This document shows positions 1-12,068 of a stretch of DNA of 64,000 bases, in pieces. The stretch covers positions 1 to 64,000 of the forward strand of contig QCJM01000004.1 of assembly GCA_003216035.1 (NCBI GenBank). The letters are read 5' to 3'. The position numbers and the translations under genes are program-made. How positions within the stretch are numbered: position 1 is the stretch's first letter; each line of letters opens with the position of its first letter. The notes under the pieces were generated by a model. That model ran no database searches. It worked only from the letters and a program-made list of their open reading frames with translations, and had not been told where the DNA came from. Source of the DNA: Prochlorococcus sp. AG-409-B13 (GTDB lineage: Bacteria > Cyanobacteriota > Cyanobacteriia > PCC-6307 > Cyanobiaceae).

Positions 1-39
1 TGTGAAGAATTAATAGTTGACAGCAGCAGCAGGAAAAGA

Positions 40-110
<71 letters not shown>

Positions 111-135
111 AGCCAAAGGAACTTAACATTTAATA

Positions 136-414
136 TTGGCTTTTAAACTCTTGGAAGATTCATCTGGGTCAAATCGATCAAAGTTGGATCCTCAATTTCG
201 AGAAAGGCTTCTTCAAGAGTCGAAAAATCCTTTTAGAGGAATTAGAAGGGGGTTATGGATTGCTTTGTTTGGCTCTGCTGGTATCGGTTTGCTCATTATG
301 AGCACTAGAGCAATGAGTGGGGAAAGTGTGTTCCTTAAAGATGCTTTAATCCAAGTCAGTGCTGTTTTGTTCTTCGGGGGATTGCTCTGGTTCGATAGAA
401 ACAGAGTCATCTGA
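136..414 (+). CDS. DUF3493-like small membrane protein
   Basis: 92 aa ORF from a TTG start; N-terminal DPxFRERLxxESKNPFRGxRRxLW motif followed by two hydrophobic helices, as I recall for cyanobacterial DUF3493 proteins. Confidence 0.7.
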   Translation: MAFKLLEDSSGSNRSKLDPQFRERLLQESKNPFRGIRRGLWIALFGSAGIGLLIMSTRAMSGESVFLKDALIQVSAVLFFGGLLWFDRNRVI

Positions 415-1275
415 TGGGGTCCCACTTAGGGTGTTTGGCTGTGAATCGATTGGTATAGCTTCGTCTTCGGAATTGATGTCTGATATCAGTGAAGAGCTGT
501 TTTGTTCTTCGGGGGATTGCTCTGGTTCGATAGAAACAGAGTCATCTGATGGGGTCCCACTTAGGGTGTTTGGCTGTGAATCGATTGGTATAGCTTCGTC
601 TTCGGAATTGATGTCTGATATCAGTGAAGAGCTGTTTTGTTCTTCGGGGGATTGCTCTGGTTCGATAGAAACAGAGTCATCTGATGGAGTTTCTGAAAGT
701 TGGTTTATTGAAAGTATCCCTAATCCCAAGCAAAGTCGACTTTCTTTTAGCTCTTTCTCACTAATGCTAGGAGTATTGAGTAAGTCATTTGGGGACTTGC
801 TAAGTAACCAGATGCTTTGGGAGAGTTGATGCCATTGCCAGGTAATTATTGCAAGTAGTGGTATAGACGTAAAAAGAATACTTAGTCGAGAGTTGTCTTT
901 TAGTGGAGATAGGTGATTGACTATTACTGCTGAAGTATCAATCCGCCAGAATATTATTAGAAGTACAATAGCTCCTATTATCAGTGCTGCCTGTGGAATG
1001 ATTTCTTTTTGTTGATTGCTTAGTTGCAGTTGAGTTTTGGAGCGTTTATTTGTAGGTAGCTTGACAAGGATGAGTGATGCCCAATCCGCTGGTCGCTTTA
1101 ATAGAGAAATTGTTGGAGTTAGAACAGCTAGAATCCAAACAGTTATTCTCTCAAGAGTGGGAATCGGTCCTAAATCTGCACCAGCTAGAATTAGTCTGAG
1201 TAGTAGCAACTCTAAAGGAATAATTCCTATGGCGAGTAGCTGAATCCATAGAAGTGGTTCTCGACGTGCACTCAC
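346..1275 (-). CDS. Cyanobacterial membrane protein with acidic C-terminal tandem-repeat tail
   Basis: 309 aa ORF; several hydrophobic segments in the N-terminal two thirds, then repeats of IPIDSQPNTLSGTPSDDSVSIEPEQSPEEQNSSSLISDINSEDEA. Confidence 0.75.
   Translation of the reverse strand: MSARREPLLWIQLLAIGIIPLELLLLRLILAGADLGPIPTLERITVWILAVLTPTISLLKRPADWASLILVKLPTNKRSKTQLQLSNQQKEIIPQAALIIGAIVLLIIFWRIDTSAVIVNHLSPLKDNSRLSILFTSIPLLAIITWQWHQLSQSIWLLSKSPNDLLNTPSISEKELKESRLCLGLGILSINQLSETPSDDSVSIEPEQSPEEQNSSSLISDINSEDEAIPIDSQPNTLSGTPSDDSVSIEPEQSPEEQNSSSLISDINSEDEAIPIDSQPNTLSGTPSDDSVSIEPEQSPEEQNSTDLD
361..687. repeat. 135-bp perfect tandem repeat (about 2.4 copies)
   Basis: Units begin with gctgttttgttcttcgggggattgctctgg at 361, 496 and 631. 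The first two units are identical by eye; the third diverges after about 57 bp. Confidence 0.95.
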
Positions 1276-1303
1276 GGCAATTAAGGGTGATTAAAAGCAT
1301 TCA

Positions 1304-4300
1304 TTAGGTATTTAATTTCCTTTTTTGAGTAACAAGTTTGTATGCCTTGATAACATCTCCTTCTTCCCAATTTGCAAAACGATCGCAACCTATCCCACAT
1401 TCAAAGCCTGTAGATACATCTTTAACATCATCTTTGTTGCGACGTAGAGAATCAAGATCTCCTTCGAATACGATTTGATTTGATCGTTGGACTCGAACCC
1501 TACAATTGCGTTGTAATTTTCCATTTATCACATAGCAACCTGCAACTGCACTCTTGCCAATAGTGAAAATGGCCCTTACTTCAGCTTCTCCCAGTGACTC
1601 TTCAATCATCTCTGGTTCTAGAAGCCCTTCCATCGCCAGCTGAATGTCTTCCAGTAGTTTGTAAATAACTTCGTAATCCCGAACATCTACTCCAGTTGCA
1701 TCAGCAGCCCTTTTGGCACCAGAGGCCATTGAAGTATTGAAGCCAACTATTACTGCGCCTGAGGCGGCGGCAAGGTCGACATCAGTTTCTGTAATTTCAC
1801 CTGGTGAAGATAGCAGTACTCTGACTTGTACTTCATCTTTGGGGAGTTGTTCTAGGGAGCCAAGAATCGCTTCAACGCTGCCTTGAACATCTGCCTTTAA
1901 AATTAGGTTTAATTCTTTTAGTTCCCCTTCGCTTGCTTGGCCTGACATGGCCGAGAGAGATACCCGCCTTGAAGCCATTTGTTGGGCGAGTCGCGTAGCT
2001 CTTGCGTCTGATGCACGTTCTCCCACTATTGCTCTTGCTGATTTCTCGTCTGGGTAAACCTCGAATTCATCTCCGGCAGTGGGAACTTCGTTAAATCCAA
2101 GGGCCTCAACGGCACATGATGGCCCACCCTTCTTGAGACGGGTTCCGCTCTCGTCGACCATTGCCCGTACTTTGCCAAGTACGGGACCAGCCGCTAAAAC
2201 ATCTCCTGTTTTGAGGGTCCCATTTTGAATAAGGAGAGTTGCGACAGGCCCTTTGGCTTTATCTAGATGAGCTTCAATTACTGTTCCCTTTGCTAGTCGG
2301 TTTGGATTCGCTTGTAGATCCTCAACTTCCGTTACCAGTAAAATCATTTCTAGCAGCTTGTCGATGTTTTCACCTTTGATGGCGCTTACGGGCACCATCA
2401 CTACATCACCTCCCCATTCTTCTGCTAGTAAGTTTTGTTCAGAAAGTTCTTGTTTGACTCTGTCTGGAGAGGCTCCTTCTTTGTCGGTTTTATTTATTGC
2501 AACAACTATTGGTACTTCTGCGGCTCGAGCATGACTAATTGCCTCAAGAGTTTGAGGACGCACTCCATCATCAGCAGCTACCACTAAAACAGCTACATCA
2601 GTCACTTTTGTACCTCTCGCACGCATGGCAGTGAATGCTTCATGCCCAGGTGTGTCTAGGAATGTGAGTTTTCGAGGTTCACCACTATGTTCTATTTCTA
2701 CTTGGTATGCACCTATGTGTTGAGTAATGCCTCCTGCTTCGCCAGCCGCCACCCTCGCTTTGCGTATTGCATCTAAGAGGCTTGTTTTGCCATGGTCTAC
2801 GTGACCCATCACAGTGACCACGGGAGGTCTACGTATTAGGTGCGCTAGATCAGTTTCTTCGATCATTTCTGCCGTTTTCTTGGCTGCTTCTTCGATATCG
2901 TCTTGAAGTACAGGTACCCCGAATTCTTCCGCGACTGTTTCTATAGTTGATAAGTCTAGAGATTGTGTGACAGTCGCAGTAATGCCCTTGAAAAATAGGG
3001 ATTTAATGATCTCAGAGCTTTCCACACTCAGCATGTCCGCTAATTCTTGGACTGTGAGATTTGCCTCTGGGACAATGATCATTTCTGGTCTGACTTGCTT
3101 GGCTTCGCGGGCTGCACGAAGTTCCATTGACCTGCGACGTTGACGCTGACGAGTGGTCTCTTTTTTCCGTTTGCGCATTGCCGCAACGGGCTTTGAACCA
3201 GTCTTTTGAGAAGACTTTGGCTTCGCTGGACGAGCAAGACTTGCTGATAGGAGAACCGCTTGTTGTTCTCCAGCAAAACCACTCGTTTCAGTCGTTAGTG
3301 CATCATCGTTTTCACCGATGATGTGAACTTTTTGCCGCTGTTTTTGGGGGGATTTGTTTCGCAGGGCTTCAAGCTTTGCACTGTCATCCCAGTCAGGCCT
3401 CCCTGGCCGTCTTGGCGCACCAGGACTTCCTGGTCTGTGCGCAGGACGTTTAGGCGCTGGAGCTTGTGCGGGAGTAGGACGGTTGACAGGGGGCTTAGCT
3501 CCTTCAGAACCAGGCCGTGGTGATCCCACGTTGGTTCCATCGGGTCTGCGGGGAGGAGCTGTGCCAGGGCGACCGGTGGGCTTTTGGAGCTGCATCAGCT
3601 CGCCTGGTGCTACAGGCTTCCTCATACCTGTTGGCATCCCAGGACGATTAGGAGCGCCAGGGCGATTATTGCTGCCGCGTGGAGTGGGCCCACTGTTGGA
3701 CCTGTCACGCCTAATAGGTTTGCCTACTAATTCAAGAGTGTTCCCTGATGAACGCGGCTGGCCAGGCTTTGTTGAAATAGGCCGACTTGGAGAATTTGGC
3801 CGTTGTGATGTTCCAGCTCGTTGAGGAGTGTTATTCCTTTGATTGTTACCTCCTGTTGATCTTTGGCCTATGCCAGGCCTCTTCCTTTCTGGGCGACTAG
3901 GAGGAGGGGCAGTGGGTCGCTTGGGCTGAGGTCTGCTAACTAGTTCTGGCTTTTGGGCAGGACGTTCTGAGGAAGGTGTTGCTTTGGTAGGTGGGGCACT
4001 TAAGTTCCCTGTGGCGGGAGACTTTGGACGAGAAACAGGTTTAGGTGCAGCTCCTGTTGCCCCAGTTTGTGGACGAGAGATACCCCTGATAGAAGGTTGA
4101 TTATTGTTTGCTGTCTTCGGAGCTATGTTGGGACGAGACGATGCCGCAGGCTTGGCTGCTTGCCTTGGAGGAGGTGCAGTCGGTCTACTTGGTGGAGATA
4201 GACGATTTGTTGGAGCATTTGAACTCTTAGGACCATTTGATGGAGGGATCCTTGGAGAGATTGATTTCTCTTGACTGTTACTAGGGCGTGGAGGGGGAAC

Positions 4301-4678
4301 TGGGCGACTTGCCGAAGATTGAGCAGGGGGTTTATTTAGATTTACAGGCTTAACTGGAGACGTGGGCTTAGTTGGAACTTTAGGGATGTTGTTTTGGGTC
4401 CCTTTTTTATTTACCGCATTTTCTTTATCAGGAAGATTGGAAGCCTTCTTTACCGAAAGAATTTCTTTGCCTTGTTGAGGCTTGCTTTTTGGAGTGGCTT
4501 CAACCTTTTTGCGATTACTTAAAAGATCCCGGATTTGTTTGGCATCTTTATCGCTGATTGAACTGCTATGGCTCTTGGCAGCAATGGAGAGCTTGTGAGC
4601 AGCATCAAGCACGTCTTTGTTCTCCAGGCCTAGATCCTTGGAGAGTTCATAAATTCTGATTTTGCCGCTGCTGGTCAT
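1304..4678 (-). CDS. infB: Translation initiation factor IF-2
   Basis: 1124 aa; GTPase motifs [27 protein letters not shown]; long Pro/Arg-rich N-terminal region. Confidence 0.98.
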   Translation of the reverse strand: MTSSGKIRIYELSKDLGLENKDVLDAAHKLSIAAKSHSSSISDKDAKQIRDLLSNRKKVEATPKSKPQQGKEILSVKKASNLPDKENAVNKKGTQNNIPKVPTKPTSPVKPVNLNKPPAQSSASRPVPPPRPSNSQEKSISPRIPPSNGPKSSNAPTNRLSPPSRPTAPPPRQAAKPAASSRPNIAPKTANNNQPSIRGISRPQTGATGAAPKPVSRPKSPATGNLSAPPTKATPSSERPAQKPELVSRPQPKRPTAPPPSRPERKRPGIGQRSTGGNNQRNNTPQRAGTSQRPNSPSRPISTKPGQPRSSGNTLELVGKPIRRDRSNSGPTPRGSNNRPGAPNRPGMPTGMRKPVAPGELMQLQKPTGRPGTAPPRRPDGTNVGSPRPGSEGAKPPVNRPTPAQAPAPKRPAHRPGSPGAPRRPGRPDWDDSAKLEALRNKSPQKQRQKVHIIGENDDALTTETSGFAGEQQAVLLSASLARPAKPKSSQKTGSKPVAAMRKRKKETTRQRQRRRSMELRAAREAKQVRPEMIIVPEANLTVQELADMLSVESSEIIKSLFFKGITATVTQSLDLSTIETVAEEFGVPVLQDDIEEAAKKTAEMIEETDLAHLIRRPPVVTVMGHVDHGKTSLLDAIRKARVAAGEAGGITQHIGAYQVEIEHSGEPRKLTFLDTPGHEAFTAMRARGTKVTDVAVLVVAADDGVRPQTLEAISHARAAEVPIVVAINKTDKEGASPDRVKQELSEQNLLAEEWGGDVVMVPVSAIKGENIDKLLEMILLVTEVEDLQANPNRLAKGTVIEAHLDKAKGPVATLLIQNGTLKTGDVLAAGPVLGKVRAMVDESGTRLKKGGPSCAVEALGFNEVPTAGDEFEVYPDEKSARAIVGERASDARATRLAQQMASRRVSLSAMSGQASEGELKELNLILKADVQGSVEAILGSLEQLPKDEVQVRVLLSSPGEITETDVDLAAASGAVIVGFNTSMASGAKRAADATGVDVRDYEVIYKLLEDIQLAMEGLLEPEMIEESLGEAEVRAIFTIGKSAVAGCYVINGKLQRNCRVRVQRSNQIVFEGDLDSLRRNKDDVKDVSTGFECGIGCDRFANWEEGDVIKAYKLVTQKRKLNT

Positions 4679-4741
4679 TAAGGTCTCCTATCGGTCCGGG
4701 CACAAGGTGCCTCGGGACACCACACAAGGTGGGGCCATGGT

Positions 4742-5020
4742 TCATCTTGCCTCAGCGGCTGAATTTATGCAGTGATTGAGCCGCTTTTGAAGCACCTCTA
4801 TAACGCTGTTTGGGACCTGACAACGCAGGGCTTTTTGCAGACGTTTACGGCGCCACGCTTCCTCTAAACAGGCCTCGTTAGGGCAAAGATAGGCTGAACG
4901 CCCCATTCCACCCTCAAGGACTACTCCACCCTGATGGTTACGTGTCACTTTTATAAGTTGCTGACGATCGAGCAACTTGCGACAGGAAACGCAACGACGC
5001 AGGACGGGACGTGAGTTCAC
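4742..5020 (-). CDS. YlxR family (DUF448) RNA-binding protein
   Basis: 92 aa with PVLRRCVSCRKLLDR...YLCPNEACLEEAWRRKRLQKALR; lies between nusA and infB. Confidence 0.9.
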   Translation of the reverse strand: MNSRPVLRRCVSCRKLLDRQQLIKVTRNHQGGVVLEGGMGRSAYLCPNEACLEEAWRRKRLQKALRCQVPNSVIEVLQKRLNHCINSAAEAR

Positions 5021-6453
5021 CGAGCCCCGTCCTCTTCAGGTGAAGCTTCATCATTCTCAATAGGTGGATCTTCAGGTTCAGTTTCGGAATTATTGAGGGG
5101 CATTTTCTCAACCTCTTTTAGGGAATCTATTTGTTCATCGTCTTGACCATAGTCAAGGTCATCTTCAGGTAGAGGATAAAGCTCTCTTAAACGTGCGTCT
5201 TCTTCGGCACGAGCAGCTTGTTCTGCTGCAAGACGTTCTTCCGCTTCTCGCTGGAGTGCTTCTTCTTCTTCTCGTTGTGCAATTAGTTCGGCCACTTCAG
5301 AATCTTCTGCTGATTGGTCATACTCTTGGGAATTTTTGATGTCTATTTTCCATCCAGTGAGCCTTGCAGCTAGCCGAACATTTTGTCCTTCTCTACCTAT
5401 TGCCAGACTTAGTTGATCTGGTGGAACTAAAACATGTGCATGCTGACCTTCGGGATCGACCAGTCTGACCATTTCAACTCTGGCTGGACTGAGGGAATTG
5501 CAAATGTATTGACTGGGGTCAGAAGACCAACGTATGACATCTATTTTTTCGCCTCTCAATTCATTGACAACTTGCTGTATGCGTGAGCCTCTGGCACCTA
5601 TACATGCCCCTACAGGGTCAACTTCGCGCTCAATGCTATCCACTGCAACCTTTGTGCGTGGACCAACAGATCGGGAGGGTGGATTCGCTTCACGAGCTAC
5701 GGCGACTATTCGGACTGATCCTTCCTGAATTTCTGGGACTTCATTTTCAAATAGGTAGACAACTAGTCCAGCATTAGACCTGCTGACAAATAGTTGAGGT
5801 CCTCTTCTTGGGACTTCGCTTACTTCTTTAAGAAAAACTTTAAAGGTTGCATTTGCTCGATAGTTGTCATTTGGAAGTTGGTCTCGGCGCGGCAGTTCAC
5901 CTTCTACTTCAGGACGACCAAGCCCAGAGCTGACGGCCATAATTACGGATTGTCTTTCAAAACGTATTACTCTTGCAGTGAGGACTGGGTCCTCTAGATC
6001 GGCAAATTCTTCTTGTATCATTCGTCGCTGTTGGTCCCGTAATTTTTGAGCGAGAACCTGTTTTGTAGTGGCTGCAGACATTCGCCCAAAGTCTTCTTTT
6101 TCTGGGGTTACATCTAGAACTACGGTGTCACCAATCTGGGCATCATCAGCAACCTGCATAACTTCATTAAGAGCTATCTGATGGTCTTCACTTTCGATTT
6201 CTTCAACGATGATTTTGCTGGCGAGAACTCTATAGCCTTCTTCTTCTAGATCAAGCCCTACATCAAAATTACTAAAGTACTCATCATCAAATGGGTCTTC
6301 ACTAATACCTAAATAGAGAGTTCTTCGATATCTTTCGTAGCCTTTCAGGAGAGCTTCACGAAGGGCAGCTTCCACTACTTGAGGAGGTAGCTTTTTCTCT
6401 TCACTGATGTCTTCAATCAGATTGTTGAGGCCGGGGAGGAGAACTAATGCCAT
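5017..6453 (-). CDS. nusA: Transcription termination/antitermination factor NusA
   Basis: 478 aa; S1/KH motifs ([49 protein letters not shown]); acidic C-terminus; 4-bp overlap with the ylxR-like gene. Confidence 0.97.
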   Translation of the reverse strand: MALVLLPGLNNLIEDISEEKKLPPQVVEAALREALLKGYERYRRTLYLGISEDPFDDEYFSNFDVGLDLEEEGYRVLASKIIVEEIESEDHQIALNEVMQVADDAQIGDTVVLDVTPEKEDFGRMSAATTKQVLAQKLRDQQRRMIQEEFADLEDPVLTARVIRFERQSVIMAVSSGLGRPEVEGELPRRDQLPNDNYRANATFKVFLKEVSEVPRRGPQLFVSRSNAGLVVYLFENEVPEIQEGSVRIVAVAREANPPSRSVGPRTKVAVDSIEREVDPVGACIGARGSRIQQVVNELRGEKIDVIRWSSDPSQYICNSLSPARVEMVRLVDPEGQHAHVLVPPDQLSLAIGREGQNVRLAARLTGWKIDIKNSQEYDQSAEDSEVAELIAQREEEEALQREAEERLAAEQAARAEEDARLRELYPLPEDDLDYGQDDEQIDSLKEVEKMPLNNSETEPEDPPIENDEASPEEDGAR

Positions 6454-6511
6454 CGAAGATGGGAAGAGGAGGGATTTTTTTGAAGCTTGCTGGTGATGAG
6501 ACTGTGAGTAA

Positions 6512-6979
6512 TTAGCCTGTAGGGCTTATCAGCTTTACTCCTGTTACATAGTTACGACGGATTTTGCTAATCCTCCCTTTGATATTGAGTTGAACATCAT
6601 TGATGGATCTTTTGTGAAGTAGTCCAGTTTGCAATTGCTCAGAATTGCTTTCATCTTTGTAGGTGACTTCTACAGGAAATCCTCGAAAGGTTTGGAAGTC
6701 ACGATCGCTGAGTAGCTGGTCACTTATTCCAGGACTGCTTATTTCAAGTACATAAGCGTCATTCAGTAGCTCAGACGTCTCTAAGGCTTTCTCCATGGGT
6801 TCAGTAAATCCTGCGCAATCTTCTAAGGAGACATCTCCTCCTCCTGATTTTCGGATTTGTATTTGCATGGTGATTGGTATGAGATGGGTCATTACCTGCA
6901 CGCAGCAAAGATCAAAGCCATTTTCAGCAGCCGTCTTAGACGCGATGTTCTCCAGGTCCTTTTGTATTGGATGTGGCAA
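6512..6979 (-). CDS. rimP: Ribosome maturation factor RimP
   Basis: 155 aa with YVLEISSPGISDQL and SLEDCAGFTEPMEKAL motifs; upstream of nusA; TTG start. Confidence 0.93.
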   Translation of the reverse strand: MPHPIQKDLENIASKTAAENGFDLCCVQVMTHLIPITMQIQIRKSGGGDVSLEDCAGFTEPMEKALETSELLNDAYVLEISSPGISDQLLSDRDFQTFRGFPVEVTYKDESNSEQLQTGLLHKRSINDVQLNIKGRISKIRRNYVTGVKLISPTG

Positions 6980-7027
6980 GAGACAGGATTCTTGGATCGG
7001 ACTGCAGGCCCGACCGGCTTCAGTATG

Positions 7028-7054
7028 TACCTGCCTCCATTAAAGGAGGTAACC
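7028..7054. promoter_or_regulatory. Inverted repeat tacctgCCTCC-attaaa-GGAGGta between rimP and htrA
   Basis: CCTCC/GGAGG stem, 6-nt loop, in the intergenic region upstream of rimP (-) and htrA (+). Confidence 0.4.
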
Positions 7055-7161
7055 GTCAGGGTTCCATCAATATTACTTTATGGCCTTTCAAAAAATCTAA
7101 TAGACCTTGAATTCAACTATTTGATGTAAGCAATTTCGCAAAGAAGTAAAAATTGCCTTGA

Positions 7162-8373
<1,212 letters not shown>

Positions 8374-8410
8374 GAATCTTGCTACGGTCTCGCAGATTGC
8401 ATCTTTAAAT

Positions 8411-9127
8411 ATGTCGGAACTTCAAAATCAAATGAAGCATGCAGTTGCTGAAGCTGCTATTGGTCAGATCAAAGATGGAATGATTCTTGGCCTTGGGTCA
8501 GGTTCAACGGCGGCTTTAATGATTAAGGCTTTAGGGGCTAAAATTGCAAAAGGAGAGTTAAGAAACATTGTTGGAGTATCGACTTCTTTCCAAGGCGAAG
8601 TTCTTGCTTCACAGTTGGGGATACCTTTGCAAACCCTTTCAGCGGTTAGTCGAATTGATTTAGCAATTGATGGTGCTGATGAAGTTGACCCTAGTTTTCA
8701 GTTAATAAAAGGTGGGGGAGCTTGCCATGTTCAGGAGAAGCTTGTAGCAAGTTTGTCAGAACGTTTTATTGTCGTAGTCGACTCCACTAAAATTGTTGAG
8801 CGATTAAATCTTGACTTTCTTCTTCCTGTAGAGGTCTTGCCTACAGCTTGGCGTCAAGTGCAGACCCATTTGGCTGATTTAGGAGGTTCCGCTGAACTTA
8901 GGATGGCTAAATTTAAGGCTGGTCCAGTTGTTACTGATCAGGGGAACCTTGTTCTTGATGTTGGAATGAAAAATGGCATTCAAGATCCAGAAGAATTGGA
9001 AAGGAGTATCAATAACATTCCTGGTGTTCTTGAGAATGGATTATTTGTCAACCTTACAGATGAGGTTCTGGTCGGTGAGATAATTAATGGGAAAGTGATG
9101 GTTAGGAGTTTGACGAGAGTGAATTAA
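8411..9127 (+). CDS. rpiA: Ribose-5-phosphate isomerase A
   Basis: 238 aa; [25 protein letters not shown] and [11 protein letters not shown] motifs. Confidence 0.97.
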   Translation: MSELQNQMKHAVAEAAIGQIKDGMILGLGSGSTAALMIKALGAKIAKGELRNIVGVSTSFQGEVLASQLGIPLQTLSAVSRIDLAIDGADEVDPSFQLIKGGGACHVQEKLVASLSERFIVVVDSTKIVERLNLDFLLPVEVLPTAWRQVQTHLADLGGSAELRMAKFKAGPVVTDQGNLVLDVGMKNGIQDPEELERSINNIPGVLENGLFVNLTDEVLVGEIINGKVMVRSLTRVN

Positions 9128-9128
9128 A

Positions 9129-10466
9129 TTAGCTTGAATTGCGTATTTTTATAGATTCTGAATGGCTATAAAGTCCTTCACTTTTAGCTAGTTCCCTAAC
9201 TGCTTTCTCAGTCATTTCAAATGCACTCTTATTGAATTCAATTAGAGATGTGTTTCTCATGAAGGTTTCTACTCCTAGAGCACTGCTGAATCTTGCAGTG
9301 CCTGAAGTTGGTAATGTGTGGTTTGGCCCGGCAAGATAATCTCCTATTGCTTCCGGTGACCATTTGCCTATGAAAATAGCCCCTGCATTATTTATTCGTT
9401 TTAAAAGTCGATGAGGATCTTTCACAAGCAATTCAAGATGCTCAGGAGCAAATTCATCACTAAGTAATGCGCAAGATTCCAGGTCTTCACATACAATTAT
9501 TAATCCCCAATTGTTAAGTGAAGCCAAGCATGTATCCGCTCGTGGATGATTGCTTAATTGCAGCCTGATTTGCGACTGAACGGCTTCTACCAGTTGTGAA
9601 TTTGTGGTGATTAAAATAGATGCTGCCAGAGGATCGTGTTCAGCTTGGGCAAGAAGATCAGCAGCTACATATTCAGCTTTAGCACTATTATCTGCAATCA
9701 CAAGCACTTCACTAGGGCCTGCTAGAGAATCGATCCCGACTTTCCCGTAAACCAATTTTTTAGCAAGTGTTACATATAGGTTCCCAGGTCCACTTATTAC
9801 ATCAACTTTTTGGATTGTTTCTGTTCCAAAGGCTAATGCACCTATAGCTTGTGCACCCCCGATTCGAAATACCTGCTTAACTCCTGCTAGATGAGCTGCG
9901 GCTAGGACAACGCTGTTTATTTGGCCATCTTTCCCAGCAGGGGAGACCATCTTAAGGCTTTTAACTCCTGCTACTTGGGCAGGGATTGCATTCATAAGTA
10001 CTGTGCTGGGATAAGCAGCGCGTCCTCCTGGGATATAAATACCCGCCTTCTCAATTGGTCGCCAGCGGCGACCAATTGTTTCTCCATGGATGCCTTCTAC
10101 AAGAAAATCTTTAGGGAGTTGACGTTGATGAAAATCTTTAATTCTGCTGTGGGCTAGTTGTAGTGCTTCTTGAAGGGGTTGTGGTGTTTTTGCCCATGCT
10201 TGGACAAGCTCTTCTTCGGGAACAATGAGGGGTTCTGGCCGAAAGCCGTCAAATCGTTCTGTGTATTTGACTAGGGCTTTATCTCCGTAAAGATCAACTT
10301 CGTTGAGAATTTCATCAACTGTTCTCAAAGCTTTGGCTTGGTTGTCCTTTGCCGTGCGTTTGCTTAGGCGCGCAAGCTCTGTTTTGGCATCCCTTAGATT
10401 TTTGCCGCAATGCAGTACACGCTGGAAGGTCTTTGCATTGCTCTGGCTCTTTTCAGCCAATCTCAT
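9129..10466 (-). CDS. hisD: Histidinol dehydrogenase
   Basis: 445 aa; [62 protein letters not shown]. Confidence 0.97.
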   Translation of the reverse strand: MRLAEKSQSNAKTFQRVLHCGKNLRDAKTELARLSKRTAKDNQAKALRTVDEILNEVDLYGDKALVKYTERFDGFRPEPLIVPEEELVQAWAKTPQPLQEALQLAHSRIKDFHQRQLPKDFLVEGIHGETIGRRWRPIEKAGIYIPGGRAAYPSTVLMNAIPAQVAGVKSLKMVSPAGKDGQINSVVLAAAHLAGVKQVFRIGGAQAIGALAFGTETIQKVDVISGPGNLYVTLAKKLVYGKVGIDSLAGPSEVLVIADNSAKAEYVAADLLAQAEHDPLAASILITTNSQLVEAVQSQIRLQLSNHPRADTCLASLNNWGLIIVCEDLESCALLSDEFAPEHLELLVKDPHRLLKRINNAGAIFIGKWSPEAIGDYLAGPNHTLPTSGTARFSSALGVETFMRNTSLIEFNKSAFEMTEKAVRELAKSEGLYSHSESIKIRNSS

Positions 10467-10569
10467 TCAATAGAAATCTCAAATCAAGCTAGGTCCTCTT
10501 GCCCTTCAGTTGCCTTCTGGTTATCAAAGGTTCTTCTATTTAAAGGTTGCTGGGGTAGTCTGAAGGTGA

Positions 10570-10893
<324 letters not shown>

Positions 10894-10991
10894 GTTCTGA
10901 GATGGGAACTTTTAACTTGCCTTTGTAATACGGACTTTCACTTTGGCAAGATCTTAAAAGCTAAATAAGTAAAATTCGCAACAGCATCTAG

Positions 10992-11777
10992 GTGACGCTC
11001 CCAACCCTCATTGATAGTCACTGTCATTTAGTCTTTCCCAATTTTGAGGGAGATCTGGATCAGGTAGCGCACCGTTGGCGAGCTGCAGGAGTTGTGAGCC
11101 TTTTACATGCTTGTGTAGAGCCCTCTGAAATCCCAGCAATTCGTCTTTTAGCAGATCGCTTCTCAGAGTTGCGTTATTCGGTGGGGGTTCACCCTTTAGA
11201 TACTCAACATTGGCAAAGGGATACTCTTTCAGTCCTTCGTTCAGCTGCATTGGATGATGCGAGGGTAGTTGCTATAGGCGAGCTTGGATTGGATCTGTTT
11301 CGGGATTCCAACCTTGAAGAGCAGTTGATGATTCTTAGGCCTCAACTTGATCTTGCAAATGAATTGGATTTGCCCGTGATCATTCATTGCAGAGATGCTG
11401 CAGCACCTATGTTGGATGAGCTGCGTAGTCGACATGAAAAAGGAGTTTGCCCAAGAGGAGTAATGCATTGTTGGGGTGGCAACCTCTCGGAGATGCAGAA
11501 TTTTTTGGAGTTAGGGTTTTATATCAGTTTTAGTGGAACTGTTACTTTCCCAAAGGCAGCTCCCATCCATTCTTGTGCCTTGAAGGTTCCTGAGGAAAGA
11601 TTTTTAGTAGAAACTGATTGTCCGTTTTTGGCACCAGTTCCTCGAAGAGGTAAGCGCAATGAGCCAGCCTATGTAGCAGATGTGGCTGCTCGTTTGGCCG
11701 AGATCAGAGGCCAGTCTTTGGTCTCAGTTGCAACTAGTAGCACAGCTAATGCAAGACGTTTGTTTGACTTGAATTGA
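10992..11777 (+). CDS. tatD: TatD family metal-dependent hydrolase
   Basis: 261 aa; IDSHCHL, AIGELGLD, PVIIHCRDA, LVETDCPFLAP. Confidence 0.95.
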   Translation: MTLPTLIDSHCHLVFPNFEGDLDQVAHRWRAAGVVSLLHACVEPSEIPAIRLLADRFSELRYSVGVHPLDTQHWQRDTLSVLRSAALDDARVVAIGELGLDLFRDSNLEEQLMILRPQLDLANELDLPVIIHCRDAAAPMLDELRSRHEKGVCPRGVMHCWGGNLSEMQNFLELGFYISFSGTVTFPKAAPIHSCALKVPEERFLVETDCPFLAPVPRRGKRNEPAYVADVAARLAEIRGQSLVSVATSSTANARRLFDLN

Positions 11778-11840
11778 TTTACAGATTTATCGATTAATTT
11801 CCGCCATCAATGTGTAATATCTTAAATTGGCCTGGTTGGT

Positions 11841-11857
11841 GCGTAGTTTTACTGCGC
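11841..11857 (+). promoter_or_regulatory. Hairpin in rpoB leader region
   Basis: gcgtagt-ttt-actgcgc, 7-bp stem with one wobble pair; no T-run follows. Confidence 0.4.
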
Positions 11858-11936
11858 CTCTGCCTCCCGAAGCGTCCATTTCCTCATTAGCATTGTCGTT
11901 GTCAGCCTTTCTGACTCGAATTCATTGAGCCCTCGA

Positions 11937-11983
11937 CCAAGGCAGTCTCTCCTTTAATAGGGAGAGGCTTCTGCTGTCTTTGG
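11937..11983 (+). promoter_or_regulatory. Extended hairpin in rpoB leader region
   Basis: ccaaggcagtCTCTCCtttaatagGGAGAGgcttctgctgtctttgg: inner CTCTCC/GGAGAG plus outer CCAA(G)/(U)TTGG-type pairing; no T-run, 86 nt before rpoB. Confidence 0.5.
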
Positions 11984-12068
11984 CACAAAGAACTTTTATG
12001 CAAAGGGTCAATTTCGCTTGCTTCTTCAGGCCTTATATGTTCACCACTTCTAAACGGCAGGTTCTCGT

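Noticed and set aside
359-829. 156-aa plus-strand ORF with repeats (MLFCSSGDCSGSIETESSDGV...)
   Set aside because: Shadow frame of the tandem repeat; stays open only because the repeat unit is a multiple of three. The minus-strand acidic tail and the DUF3493-like frame are better supported.
3354-3824. 156-aa plus-strand ORF opposite infB
   Set aside because: Antisense to the low-complexity Pro/Arg-rich part of IF-2, where biased composition leaves the opposite frame open.
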